A stretch of 64,000 bases of DNA. Source: Lentinula raphanica. Its lineage: Eukaryota; Basidiomycota; Agaricomycetes; Agaricales; Omphalotaceae. The DNA lies in contig JANVFP010000015.1 in assembly GCA_027919835.1 (NCBI GenBank), forward strand, positions 186,001 to 250,000, given 5' to 3'. Below, piece after piece: positions 10,625 to 25,809 of the stretch. Positions within the stretch are counted from its first letter, which is position 1. Every line of letters begins with the position of its first letter. The notes under the pieces were generated by a model. That model had not been told where the DNA came from. It did no database searches and saw nothing but the letters and a program-made list of their open reading frames with translations. The position numbers and the translations under genes were made by a program.

Positions 10625-12791
10625 ATGAATTCTACCACAGACAGAGCCTCACTGGAGGCTATGAAACGAACTGATCTCCAAAGGCTATGCAAAGTGCGCT
10701 AGATATATGTCCGTCTTTGTCTAACCACTTATGCTTTGTGTTTTGCAGGATCATGGTCTGAGAGCTAACCTGAAATCTGAAGCGCTAATAGATCTGCTAC
10801 TTGATGCACAGTGAGCTAAACACACCTTATAACACAGCATATAGTCCAAACTCTTCTCAGGCAGGGTCCGAAACCTCAGCCCGGACAACGTTCTTCCTCA
10901 ACAAGAACATCCAGTCGGTCTACTCGTACGAGCTCCATGATCGTTCACGACATTGAGCAAGATGAAGAAGGATCTACTGAAGACGCAGAACTAGAAACTG
11001 AAGCAGCACAACCAACAGAACAGTCCGAAACACAGGAGGTGCCTCCGCCGCCGCCTCGTACACGCAAGGCTAAGGAAACCCAGTTCAGACTCGGAGTTGG
11101 TCGGCCTATGGCTGCTGGAGGGAAAGGTGCAAGGGCAGTGACAAAATCCGTCAGCGTCTCAAAATCGAAGAAGGGCAAAGGAAGTAGAAGTATCAAACCA
11201 TTAGAAGCGACTATCGAAGAGGGTATGTGTACTTCCTTCATTCCCCTCAGTTGATTGACCTTCCATTAGAACCTGAATCAGAACCGGTAGCTCAAAACCG
11301 GACTGAAGAACCAGAATCAAGTATGTTCCACCGTTTCCAGCCATCTCGTCTTGCTCATAACATCTGCGACAGTCGAACCTCCTCAACAATCGTTGATGGA
11401 TACATCCTCCATGCCAGGGCCATCATCTGAGATGGACACACGTGTATTAGAAGCGGTATGTCGCCGCATATCAAGCATACCAATGGGATTCGTCTCATAT
11501 TTGATCTAGTTGAAGCCACTACATGACCAGCTCAAGTCATTAAAAGCTGAACTCGCGCAAATGCAATCCTTGAAAAATGAAATGTCTCAGATGCGCAATC
11601 AACTTGCCGATATCGATGTCTGGAAACAGAGAGTCGATACCTTATCCACAGAAATCAAGGAACTTCGCGAAAAGGCGGCTCTTGCAGACTCTCTCAATAG
11701 GGAACTTCAACAATTACGGGAGCAGATTTCATCAATAGCTAATCCGACCTCCGAAGAAGCTGATTCTGGTTTTCGAACTCCTATCATGACACGCCCGTCT
11801 CCGCCAAAGTGAGTATATCATATCGTTTTGTCGGCTAGTCATCTTGAAGCTCACAGTACGTGATCTTAGTGCGCTCAGTATTCCAAGGGCACCAGCCTTG
11901 GTAAGCGGATCTCAGCCAACCTCAAACACTAGTCAATCTTCGCGACCTGAAGTCATTCCTCCCGTCCTCCTTGGGAAACGACAGCGTGACTCGACGGCTA
12001 GCAACATGACTGGTGTCGTTGAAGAAAGTGAGGAAGGAGGCCTGTCTGCTACAGATTTGGCAAGAACGGTGTTACGTCCCAACAAGAAGCGAGCAAAACT
12101 CAATAGCGGTGGGGATAGTGATGGTGATCTCGATATTGATATTGATAGTCACTCTCGCGAATCTCCGGAAGGAAGCAAAGAAGCACCTCGCGGTGCTAGT
12201 TTCACTGTCTTCACCGGCCCAGAGCCAAACGAATCTTATGTGGACCCTCCGCCGCCGACTACTCCTTTGCCTGCTTACTACACTGCTAGCACGCCTCCAA
12301 ACAATGGTGCTGGTCCATCGCGCCCTCGCGTGACTAGTACTCAAGATGCTTCGGAAAATATGCCTCCTTTCTCTTTCTCGTTCTTGCCTGTGCCCCCAAC
12401 ACCCGGCGCCGGTGATCCATATTCAATGCCCAGCTTTCCATATCCTGAACCTCCTCAATCGCCTACGCCTATTCGCGAAGGCCATACCGGTTTGATTGGT
12501 CATAATCGCGATCGCACGGATATGTTCCAGGCGTTCGGCTTACCTCCACCTACTCGTCCACGGTCTCGTCTAGAGCCTACATTCCGCAGTCAGGAAGTCG
12601 AGATGGGACAGTATCTCAATGCGGCTGCTTTCGATAATCCTCGCGAGAGCACCGAAGCTGCGCGTTCTGACGATTCTTCCAATGTCATCAAACGTACAAT
12701 GTACGGCACAGAGCTAGAAGGGGATACGCGGTTCGGTGATTTTGGGTTGGAAAGTGTGGCCACGGACTTCAATTGGACTGGCACGTTCTAA
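10625..12791 (+). CDS. SAP-like domain and coiled-coil protein, function unknown
   Basis: Seven exons (10625-10693, 10749-10810, 10861-11222, 11270-11320, 11373-11455, 11510-11808, 11870-12791) sum to 1,848 nt, giving 615 residues. Residues about 10-44 (MKRTDLQRLCKDHG...SEALIDLLLD) look like a SAP helix-extension-helix motif, a fold that binds DNA or RNA in other proteins. A Ser/Thr/Arg-rich basic stretch and a PPPPP run follow. Residues about 210-275 are a heptad-rich coiled coil (LKAELAQMQSLKNEM and on). The C-terminal half is acidic then Pro-rich and disordered, ending in FNWTGTF. A KKRAK-type basic cluster could serve nuclear import. I know of no characterised homologue. A nuclear, nucleic-acid-linked role is inference. 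It is convergent with the MAP kinase gene. Confidence 0.75.
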
Positions 12792-13232
12792 AAATTGGGA
12801 CTTTGGAGTTCGAATAAAGATTAGGGCTCGATCATACGAATAATCTTCTACCGGCGAACGATTTTTTGACCCAACTTTTTGCATATACATAGTAGCATTA
12901 ATTGAACCCCCTTGTATTTTTCGTGTCAGTCCTGTAGCTTCTATCAACTGTAAAACATTTTTTGCTAGCGTATACCAATCCGCCTTGCTTGTAAGGTCTT
13001 TATTATTACTACCAGCTTTCTCTTACACACAGTTGGACACAAACGATGGCCTTAATATACATCATGCTTCAGCGCCAGCCTCAATTATTTCTCAAAACTT
13101 CACCCTTTCATGATATGACTACCGAAAGGCATAAATAGAATTGCTATGGTCGTGAGCTAAGTACGACATTATAGACCAATGCTCATAATAGATAGATAGC
13201 TCAAAGTAGAAACAATTTAGAGATAATGGCAT
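12792..13232. other. Convergent 3' intergenic region
   Basis: 441 bp between two converging genes. It is AT-rich with several short T runs, as in fungal 3' untranslated regions. No gene seen. Confidence 0.4.
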
Positions 13233-14671
<1,439 letters not shown>

Positions 14672-16763
14672 TATGAATTTCTGGAACCAGCCAGTTATGT
14701 GTATGTGTGGAGAGGGAGGTTACAAACCAAAGCAAATGCCACAAGTAGGTAGTGGTAGAACTGAAAGCGCAGCTGGATATAAGCACTGGGGGAGCTCCAA
14801 ATGGGGTCTGATGGAACTTCAAATCGAAGTGGAGACCGGCATTGAGTTCCTATATGCTGCACAGTGCGTAGGATATCTCAAACACGGCGGGCGATGCAGC
14901 CTGATACAAACTCGTCCCTACATAGTACGAATAGATAAACGGGATTCGAAAATCAGACAGTTGCACGCTATTACAAGGCGTCAGTGTTGCAGATTCCCGT
15001 TGCATATCATAGATGAGCAAAAAAATGAGGACTTACTGGTTGGAGTTAGTAAGTACAGTGCTTCAGAAGGCTTCAGACCGTCTTGAGGCATCATCCTCGT
15101 TACAATACCATAATTGATGTCCATCTGGATATCAGGATGACGAACAACCTAGTTCTTGTAGCATGTGAGGGCGTTCAGAGACTCTAGGATAACTCCGAGT
15201 TGCCATGGATGGTAGGGGAAGAGTATGTAGGGAATGCAACCTGATGAAGTTTCATCATACGGGGTCATCCGGATCAACTCCTGAGGCCAGAATGATCGTG
15301 CGTAATTAGAAGAAAAACCGAGCCCGGGCGCGTAGGGCGCGTGCGTGTTGAAATCTCAATGGACTTTGCCAGAATAATCAGATTGAAGTACGAGAACCTC
15401 TCTTTGGTTGAACAGGTCTAGTTGGCATGCACTGTATAGCGTTAGTTTTCGTGCAAAAATCTACTGCCTAATTGATTTCTTACTCACGGTGTCTACTTCC
15501 TACTTGAATTGATCAATTCTACTCAGATATTCAATCCTCATCATTTTGGTGTTCAACATATCGGATGGGTAATTATCCTCCTTCTCCAATATTGTTTACA
15601 GTAGTGAAGTGTATACATGAAATGTACAAAAATGTCATACTACTATTTAGAGATAATCTCTATGTTCTACATATTCTTATGAAAACTTGTATTGAAATGG
15701 CTGGCTGAGGCCTTTGTCCGGTATCATGTTCTAGTAAAGTTGGTGGGAGTTCAGCGCAGGTTCAGCGTGAAAGCAGCGTAAACGGCGTAGCACTTGATTG
15801 ATTTGAATACAATTCTCGTTATCTGCCGCTCAAGCCGTCAATCGGCAGCAAGCGGCATTGTCAATTGCACAGTAGGTACACAGCAAATTTTACTCAAACA
15901 GGGAACGAATTCTGGCATGAATAATATGTATTTGAGAATGAGTAGACACTACAGGCACTATACTAAAACTTGTGCAGCTGTGTTGGAGAAACAAAATGTA
16001 TAATCAGGTTAAAATTGAAGTTGAGTAGGCAGAGATCACTAGTTTGATGCGGGTAAGCTCACGATTTTTGCACGAAAAATGCCGTCATAGCACTGACTCA
16101 GGATGCCCAGCTGATACCTTGGCAAGTCACTAGTGTAACAAGTTTCTATCAACTGTTCAATCAAGTTCAAACAGATCCCATATTCAACCTCGGGAAGCCA
16201 TTCACTGTGGGTGTTCTGTCAAGTTCCAGCCTTAGGTTCTAATATGTCCCCGGTCTTTCCATACTCGTTTCCATCCCGAGAACAACGAGCCCGTAGATCA
16301 GGGACCTACCGTCACCGAGCGACTGTGAGGGATCATGCAACACCACAGGCGGCAGTCCTCGATGCGCTCTGCGTGAAGTCGTAGTATCAGTAAGTATTGA
16401 GGTTTCATATGTTGATTTCACCTTTTTTTTAGAAATCATCGGAAAATATATTGTGGATCCACCGAGGTTCACATACAACTTCCGAGTCCATTTGGCGGGA
16501 CAATGCTTGAAATCAGAGAATTCCACGAAAGAAAAGACCTCGAGTAAGATACATATTAGTGGCATCTCCAAGCACACCGCCCAAGAGTTAGTTCTGCGAG
16601 TCGAGTACGATGAACGTGTCGATATTAGGGCTCTTGTTAAATACAACAAACTCTGTGCACGAAGTTAGTATCATACCAAAGGAGCAAAAATCATAGATGC
16701 GAATACAAGATCAACGACTACAATCACATCTTATCCTGAGGTCAGATAGTGTTGAGAGGCCAA
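14672..16763. other. 2.1-kb gene-poor region with a weak inverted repeat
   Basis: No convincing coding region. Open frames at 14574-15086 (plus) and 16239-16649 (minus) lack domain-like composition or plausible splicing to neighbours. An imperfect inverted repeat is present: 15430-15461 and 16063-16095 share a 16-bp core (TTTTCGTGCAAAAATC). This could be the ends of an old 0.67-kb transposon, but I find no target duplication. The right part is the 3' flank of CBF5. Confidence 0.4.
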
Positions 16764-18604
<1,841 letters not shown>

Positions 18605-19156
18605 GAACGCAGCTTAGCAGCTCGAAATGAAACCAAGAAAAATTTTGGACGGCTAAAAGCGGCCCGCGGGCCGGTCCAGTTATGATCACTGATATGGTGA
18701 ATGCAGCGTTGAACTTTGAAGCCTCCCGACCTCGAGCAACACTGTTATGCAGGCAAACGAAGGCACTCACTTGCGAGTCGCAATCTCAAGCATATTGACT
18801 CCGGAAACTCTGAGCACGGCTCCAGCTCCTGCAGGGAATTTAACAAGAGCAGACAAGAGCATCAGTCACCTCCTGCTTTCGTTTCCTCACTGATTAGCTC
18901 CTCTACGATGTACTACTGTATTTAGTCAATCATCATATATTTCTGCTGGAATGGACAGATGCCTCGTCAATGCTAACTACAACCGTCTTTGAAGTGGGGC
19001 TGCAATGGGTACTGGGTAGTATACAGGTAGCTCGATCCGTGGGAAATTCACTGATGAACTGTACAGTTTATATTTTCGTGGCGTTTCGTACATAGAAATT
19101 CATCTCATCCGCTTTCCCTTCGTCAAGACATCGCCGGCTCCTCAAGACTACACACA
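18605..19156. promoter_or_regulatory. Bidirectional intergenic region of CBF5 and RPL22
   Basis: Both flanking genes serve ribosome production and read outwards from here. Near the CBF5 start lies GAAAAATTTT at 18637-18646, close to the RRPE element of yeast ribosome-biogenesis promoters. Next to it is a perfect 12-bp palindrome GGCCCGCGGGCC at 18661-18672. On the RPL22 side CTCATCCG at about 19095-19102 resembles the yeast PAC element only loosely. Use of these elements in this fungus is inference. Confidence 0.45.
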
Positions 19157-19756
19157 ATGGTCAGCCGGGTACCGCTTTGCTGAGTTCTCTTCTCAGTAGG
19201 CTCACACCTAGTTTTCTCTCCATGTCCTTTTAGCCCAAAGCCGCTGCCGGAAAAGTTGCAACTAAGCACAAATTCGTGATCGACTACTCCAAACCTGCGG
19301 GAGACCAGGTTTTCGACGGTGCAGACTTTGAAAAATTCCTGCATGACCGTATCAAAGTCGATGGAAAGGCTGGTCAGCTTGGTGAAAACGTGAAGATTGC
19401 ACGGGACAGTGCGTTATACCTTTTCATTTCAGTATAGTTCCTTTGATTCATACTTTGTGTGTTAGGCTCTAACAACAAAATCACCGTGACATCCAATATC
19501 CCTCTTTCCAAGCGCTATCTCAAGTACCTCACCAAAAAGTTCTTGAAGAAGAACACTCTCCGGGACTGGATTCGGTATACCCCGTTTCCCGTTTCCCGTC
19601 TGTTCTCAACTAACTGGAATCATGCAGAGTCGTTGCTACTTCTAAGGATAGCTATACGCTCAAATTCTTCAACATATCGTACGTGATCCCCATCCTTGTA
19701 AATTTGTCTAACTCATTTCTGTTTGCAGGACGGATGATAACGAGGATGACGAGTGA
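19157..19756 (+). CDS. RPL22: 60S ribosomal protein eL22
   Basis: Component of the large ribosomal subunit. Five exons (19157-19159, 19234-19408, 19466-19574, 19628-19678, 19729-19756) sum to 366 nt, giving 121 residues, the usual size. The protein reads [18 protein letters not shown], then [20 protein letters not shown], then [17 protein letters not shown], and ends in an acidic NEDDE tail, all typical of eL22. The start codon stands alone in exon 1, cut off by an intron right after ATG (donor GTCAGC). This is inferred because no other in-frame ATG precedes the conserved body. It is divergent from CBF5 and convergent with the helicase gene. Confidence 0.94.
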
Positions 19757-19942
19757 TTATCTATCTATATGCTGTACTTCCTCGTGTTCTATGTGATATG
19801 CTACCATCATGATGACTGCGCAATATCTCAGATTCGAGAAATTCCTCAAACTTCAAATAAGTACTCTCCATCTAGTCACTGATGAGTTGTGAATAAGTAT
19901 AAGATTCAAATTGTTGAGCAATAGATAGAGAACTTCAAAGAA

Positions 19943-22900
19943 CTACGAGCTGATATTTATAGAAGGAGGTTCTTCTATCTTGACCTTGCCAAGGATCATC
20001 AAAGCAAGCTCATTCCACAGAATTTGACTTTCTGTCAGGATCTTGCCTCGGAACTGACAACCCAGGAGTGAAGTCAACTGTGCCCTCAGAAACTTCAGTG
20101 CAACGTTCGTCTTTGGACTAACTTGAAATTTGATCTTGCGGTCAATGAAAGCAGCGTTCGATGTCAGCTGGGAATGGGAGAGTTAGAGAAAGTGAGTATG
20201 ATTAGTATAGACATAACTTAAGCGCACCTTGAAATCAACCTCGCCGCAAAGAAGCAGCATTGCCATATCATCAACAGGTCCAGTCTCCCAAGCATAAAGT
20301 TTCTTCGAATGCCTGCATTCTGATTTAGTCAAGATAGATAGGTCTCGAATATTAACTCACATGAGAGTGAAATAAATGATATGCGTCCCAAGATCTGTGG
20401 GCTTTCTTCCAAAGTTGACGGATGAAGGGTGAAAGGACGCTTGTTGGTTGAAAGTGATCGTCCGCATCTGTCCTTTATCCACCGCAAGAACTTTCGGGTA
20501 CAGGCCAGCAAGAAGAGCCGCGTTCACCAATGCGCTGTTACTGGAACTAGAATCCAATTTCGGAGGAACATTGACGAAGCGTGTCCGATTGCCTCTATAT
20601 CTTGCTCTACACACATAGTTAGCTCAGCTGAATGATACAGCGAAATTGTGCAGTACCGATTCAAGTCGCGTATGAAAGACCTATCAACTTGTATGAAAGC
20701 TGCGTCTATGAGATATCTAGCCCGAAAGTCAGGAGCAAACGAGCAACAGAGCAAACGTGGCAACATACCCCAAGAACTGTTGGCGTAACTCCTCGATTTG
20801 TTGCAGGTTCTGTTCAACCTAATGAGTGCTGGGATACCATCAAAACGAACAATCCAAGATACCTGGTGGCTCAGGTAGTTTTGTCTGCAGAACTTCCGTT
20901 CAAGACCCTTTGCGCTTGCCTTTCGCCAGCTGGAGAAAGCATTGTGTAATGTCAAAAAGTCCGAATTCTCTGTACCAGGAGTTGAGCTAAGTCGGTTCGT
21001 CAAGGACAAGAATATACACGCCTGATTTGAATGAAGCCTTTGCACGATCAGCTTCTTGTTCCAGACCAAAGGGTGTCAGAAATGGAGATTTTGAATTGAG
21101 CGCGGCCGCGATTGTCAGAGCAGGGTCCAGACAGTGGAAAAGAGTGGCAATCAAAAGGAATTTGCCCAAATGAACATCAGTGGGAAGTTTACTCAGGAGG
21201 CGACCCATAGGTGTGATTTCTTCCGATGGCGTCAGAGCCCGTACTTCCACCAGCATGGAGATGGCTCGTTGAACATTAACGGGACTCGGTGGATCGAGTG
21301 CACGGAAAAGGACGTCCTCTATGGACGATCCTAGTTTGACCTTCATAATTTTGATACGAAGAGACAAATCGGCCAGACTCAATCTCATCATCTCAGGCAG
21401 TGGGTTATCCACCATCTAGATTCCAATGGCTGAAATCAGGAATGTTCTTGTTTAACAAGTTACAATCAAGCTTACCTGCGTGTCATGTCGAACTTTGGTG
21501 AAAAGATGGAAGCACAGGCCTTCCTGGACACGACCTGCACGGCCCCGTCGTTGCGCTGCATTACTTCTGGCGATGAAAGTTTCAACGAGGCGACTAATTT
21601 GACGTTTCTCGTCAAACCGCATTTCACGATGTTTGCCTGAATCAATCACGCAAGTGATGTCAGGGATCGTGATACCAGTCTCCGCGATATTTGTAGCTGG
21701 AGTTGGATGTTAGATGGTTTCTACTTTCGTGGAAATGAAAGCGAAAATCCTACCAATCACGATCTTGCGAACACCAGGAGAAGGTATTTCGAACACTGCG
21801 CTTTGATTTTCGCTCGATAGCGTGGAATGAAGTGGGTAGATCTTGAAATCGTCCAGCCCGAATAATGGATGCTCGGTCAAGATGTCATTGAGTTTCCTGA
21901 TCTCACCCAGACCGGGCATAAAGACCAATATGGCAGCGGAATAATTCGACAGCAGATTATTCTCGAAGCAGATTTTTTCTAGTAGTCGGACGATGAGTTC
22001 GTAAGGTATCAGCCGTTCATCGAACAAATTGATCGTAGTCGCGGTGTTGGGCGAATATCGCTTCTCCAGTTTCACATTCTCCGAGGGAATGTCCGAGTCC
22101 TCGTCGTCGTTGATAGCAAGTTCTTCAGCCCAGTCAGTCTTGTTTTTGGTTTGATAAAATTTGTCGTGCACTACAATAACATTAGCAGAAAGAAACATGG
22201 CTCGGCAGTATAAACCCACGGCGTCGGGCGTAAGGTGAGCCCTCAGTGATAGACCATTGCGTGAATTCAACTGCATCTTCCAAATATTGCACATGAACAG
22301 GGTATGTGCGTCCGGGTACATGGAGCATTGGACAGCCCCCAAAATATTCGGAAATCTTCTCAGCGTCTACAGTTGCGGACATGAGGACAACCCTTGTGGA
22401 AGACAAATCTGTTAGCACCCTAGTCTTTGAACATTCGTTGTCACATTTCCTTACTTCAGATCCGAGCGTTGTTCCAGCAATGACTTGAGCACAATCAAGA
22501 GAAAGTCAGACTCGATTGAGCGTTCGTGAACCTAAAGAGCATGGTGAATAATGAAAGCTCAATGTGAATGATGATTTCTATTGCTACCTCATCGATGATA
22601 ATGTGCTGAGAGGTTCCATTAATTAAAAAATCAGCTGAATCAACACTGCACTCACTGTAACCTCATCAAAAGCCGTACCCTGTCCTCCCTGTCCAGAACC
22701 TCCTTCTAGCATTCGTAGAGCTATACCATTTGTGACGAAGGCCAATCTCGTATTCTTAGTGGTATTGCTTTCCAATCGAATAGAATAGCCGACCAGTGAG
22801 TTTGACGTGCCCACCGCATTTGGTGCTTCGCCTAGCTCATGCGAGACACCTGTATGGGAGGATGAACTATATTTAAGAATGGAGGGTAAGCTGAAGTTAG

Positions 22901-25384
22901 AAACATACGCTGTGCAAGGGAAATTGCGGATATCCGTCGAGGTTCTGTACAATAGATTTTACAAGGCTTTCCTTGAGATAACTGATCCTCAAGAATGAAA
23001 GTTGGAAGCTGAGTAGATTTACCACTGCGGCCCACGGTCAGGGTTATGAACGACTGGCGGGTAAAATCACTGACCAACCAGTCTCACCACTGAGGACAAG
23101 AACTTGAGAATGCTCCAACGTGTCAATGATCTGATGTCTATAATCGGCGATTGGAAGGGCATTACGATGGACCTAAAATACCATGTCAGTTCCTATGCTC
23201 AAAGAATCGGGAGTTTAGCCGTGTATTCCACTCACCAACATTTCCTGGTACGCAGGTGAACATTGACGCGCAAAGAAGTTCGCCTTCAGCTGTTCCGAAA
23301 TGACTTGATTATTGGAAATGTTCTGTTGCTTTGATCCTACATCAGTATTGTCCGCAAGAGCACGCTGATTTCTGATGTCTTGGTCCTTGTTCGGAGTAGC
23401 AAGCTTCGGTTCGACGATAGAACGAAGCTTGGCCCAAACCCCTCTATTGATTGCATCATCCTTGACTTTTCTAGCGTCGGTCAATTCGTTCCACAGATCC
23501 CGGTACACGGGTGGCAGTAAGCGAAAGAATGTCTGAGGGCCTCCGGAATTCCCTGAAGCAAAGCCCTCAGTAGAAGGAAAGGTCAATGCATGCAACGCTA
23601 GGGTTGCCACGTATTGCTCTGCCTGACCCTCGTCGTGACAAGCGACATCAACCATAGACCACTCGTCTGTTTTCTTGCCTTCCCAGCGGACGCTCACGGA
23701 AGCACGCTTAGCGCGACTTTGGCCTGAGATCATCGAGTAAGTTACGACGGCGTACCGATCCGATTTGGCTACAGTCTCAGCTAGGAGGGCTTTCGACGTA
23801 CGGCCTGACCAATGTTTCGGTAGAGCCATATCACGGATTGAGACGGTAACACCCTCATTAGTCGTTTCCGAGGTGGGCATTTCCTCCAAGATTTCTAGAA
23901 GTCCTCCTTCGGCGTTGTCGGAATCTTGGTCAAATACATCTATGATGGAGGAAACTTCGGGTGCCGGGGTGTGTATGTCTACAGGTCGCTTTTTCGGCGA
24001 TTTTGAAGAACCTGTATCAGTCTTGACTCCGCGTAGGCGTGCATCTAGGGCGGCGATATCGACTTTCCTGCGTGCGATAGAGTATAACTTTTCGGCCTCT
24101 TGCTCGTCGAAAAAGTAGTTCTGTCGAAGGATAAGAAGCTTCTTCTGCAGTTCTTGTAACCGAGAAGACGTAGTCATATCGCGATGAATTGTAAGTCTGG
24201 CGATCTCCAACTTCAAACGAACATACTCGTCATTCAACTCGTATTCACTGGCTGAGTCGGAATCAGACACCGAACCATTCGAGTATGTATTGAGGATACG
24301 AGCTTTAACGATGGACAAGTCAGAAGAATCTTCAGTTGGTCCTAATGGAGTGACAGCTGAAGAAGGCGTAGGCACGGGAGAGTTGGATGCTGAACCATTC
24401 TCAACGGATGGTCGCCAGCTCGGAACAAATACAGGTGCATTGGCATCGAGAGTAGAAGGTGTCTTCTTTGCAGACTTCAAAGCTGAAGTGGGTGTTGGAG
24501 GTACAGGAAACTCAGCAGGAGTTCGCGGAGTCTTGGCTTTGGGAGTTGAGGGTGCTGTAGGTAGACGAGACTCTTCTTGATTGCCGCTACTAGAAAGCTC
24601 ATCTTCTTGGCAGTTTATGCATAGCTGTTACTTTTTGGTTTTCAACGATGCGACGGTCGATTACTCGAACACTCACCCAATCATAAGCATCCTCCAAATC
24701 CACTCCATTGATGGCAGTCAGACATTCGATTACGCGCTCTTCACTGAAACCTGAGCGTCGAAGTACACCATAAGTGACTGCCAGCTTTGTCACAGCTTTC
24801 TCCTCTGAATCCTCGAGTGTCTTGTTTCCTATTACAAACCAAGATGAGACGAGTGCTTCGAAACCAATCAAATCACGGACCTTCAAGTTGCAAGTCTTTC
24901 GCGAGGTCCAATATACGATCAATCATTAACGAGTCCAGCTCGAGTGACGGTAACGTTTTAGAAAATCGACGGTCCACCTCTATGGCCTGTAAGTGAAAGA
25001 TGAGCCATGCGAAGGACAAGTATTTGAGGGAAGATTACTTTGATGTTTCTGTTTTTATACACTTCTGTGAGGAGAAGTCCAGTACATTCATTGATGTAAA
25101 ACTGACCTTGAAATCTCCTTCTCTGTCTTTTCTTGATACTTATCAACCAAATTCTGCAGAGACTGCTCTTCGACTTTTTCTGGATCGAAGTCATCGTTTA
25201 TAGTCTGCTGTTTTGATGCACCGTTGGTATTCTCGACCGACTTCTCCTCTCCGATCTTCACTACGAGAGAGGAAGGCGAACTTGGCGTATCTTCGGTCTC
25301 CAATTCCACCACCTTCTTTGGAACAGAGGTTGTAGCAAAACCTCGGGCAACCGGCTTCAGCTGCGTCTTTTTTTTCTTGGCCAT
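19943..25384 (-). CDS. DEVH-box RNA helicase, DHX29/YLR419W-like
   Basis: Large multi-exon DEAH-family helicase, roughly 1,400-1,450 residues. The N-terminus is charged and starts [15 protein letters not shown]-like segment follows ([26 protein letters not shown]), then a long Ser/Pro-rich linker and a helical region. The helicase core has Walker A GETGCGKSTQLP (created by splicing out an intron that starts GTCAGT at about 23071), motif Ib around [13 protein letters not shown], motif II IIIDEVHERS, motif [12 protein letters not shown], and motif [16 protein letters not shown] helicase-associated domain and a C-terminal OB-fold-like region end in [14 protein letters not shown]. In animals DHX29 binds the 40S subunit and aids scanning on structured mRNA. 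DHX57-type helicases are close relatives, so the orthology call is moderate. I did not sum every exon. Confidence 0.88.
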
Positions 25385-25809
25385 CCCTGATGGACCAAGG
25401 TGAGCACGATTCAACGCGTCGAAAGGTTTTCGTCGATTAAGAAGTGAATATAAGGTATCCTAGTAGGCGGTCTCTTGCTGTATAGTGCGGATCAAAGTCG
25501 TACAAATGCTGAGGTTGAATCGAAACGCCTTTTGATTATTGGGTCGTCCTTTCACAAGAGAAGATAGTTGTCGTGGAGGTGTGGTCTGTGTGCTGTTGAT
25601 GAAGAGAATCCAGATGTGCTTTCGATATGAGCATGAAACTTCTGAACAAACATGAAGTGGCTAAACGAACGAGGAATTTTACAATTTTATATTTCTCACG
25701 GAAATTTGAGTCATTCTTACTCCTCGGACACCACGACTCAGCGTTCCTCAGGCGTTCCTTCAAAACTTATTGTTCAGGATCATAAATTCAACACGTCTGC
25801 TAGATATTC
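25385..25809. other. Intergenic region between P450-1 end and helicase start
   Basis: 425 bp upstream of the minus-strand helicase. No gene supported; short frames only. Confidence 0.4.

Noticed and set aside
16239..16649. 136-codon open frame on the minus strand in the gene-poor gap
   Set aside because: Composition is not protein-like, and neither strand splices into a recognisable product.
23765..24118. 117-codon plus-strand frame
   Set aside because: Antisense to the N-terminal coding part of the DHX29-like helicase, which has clear protein features in its own frame.
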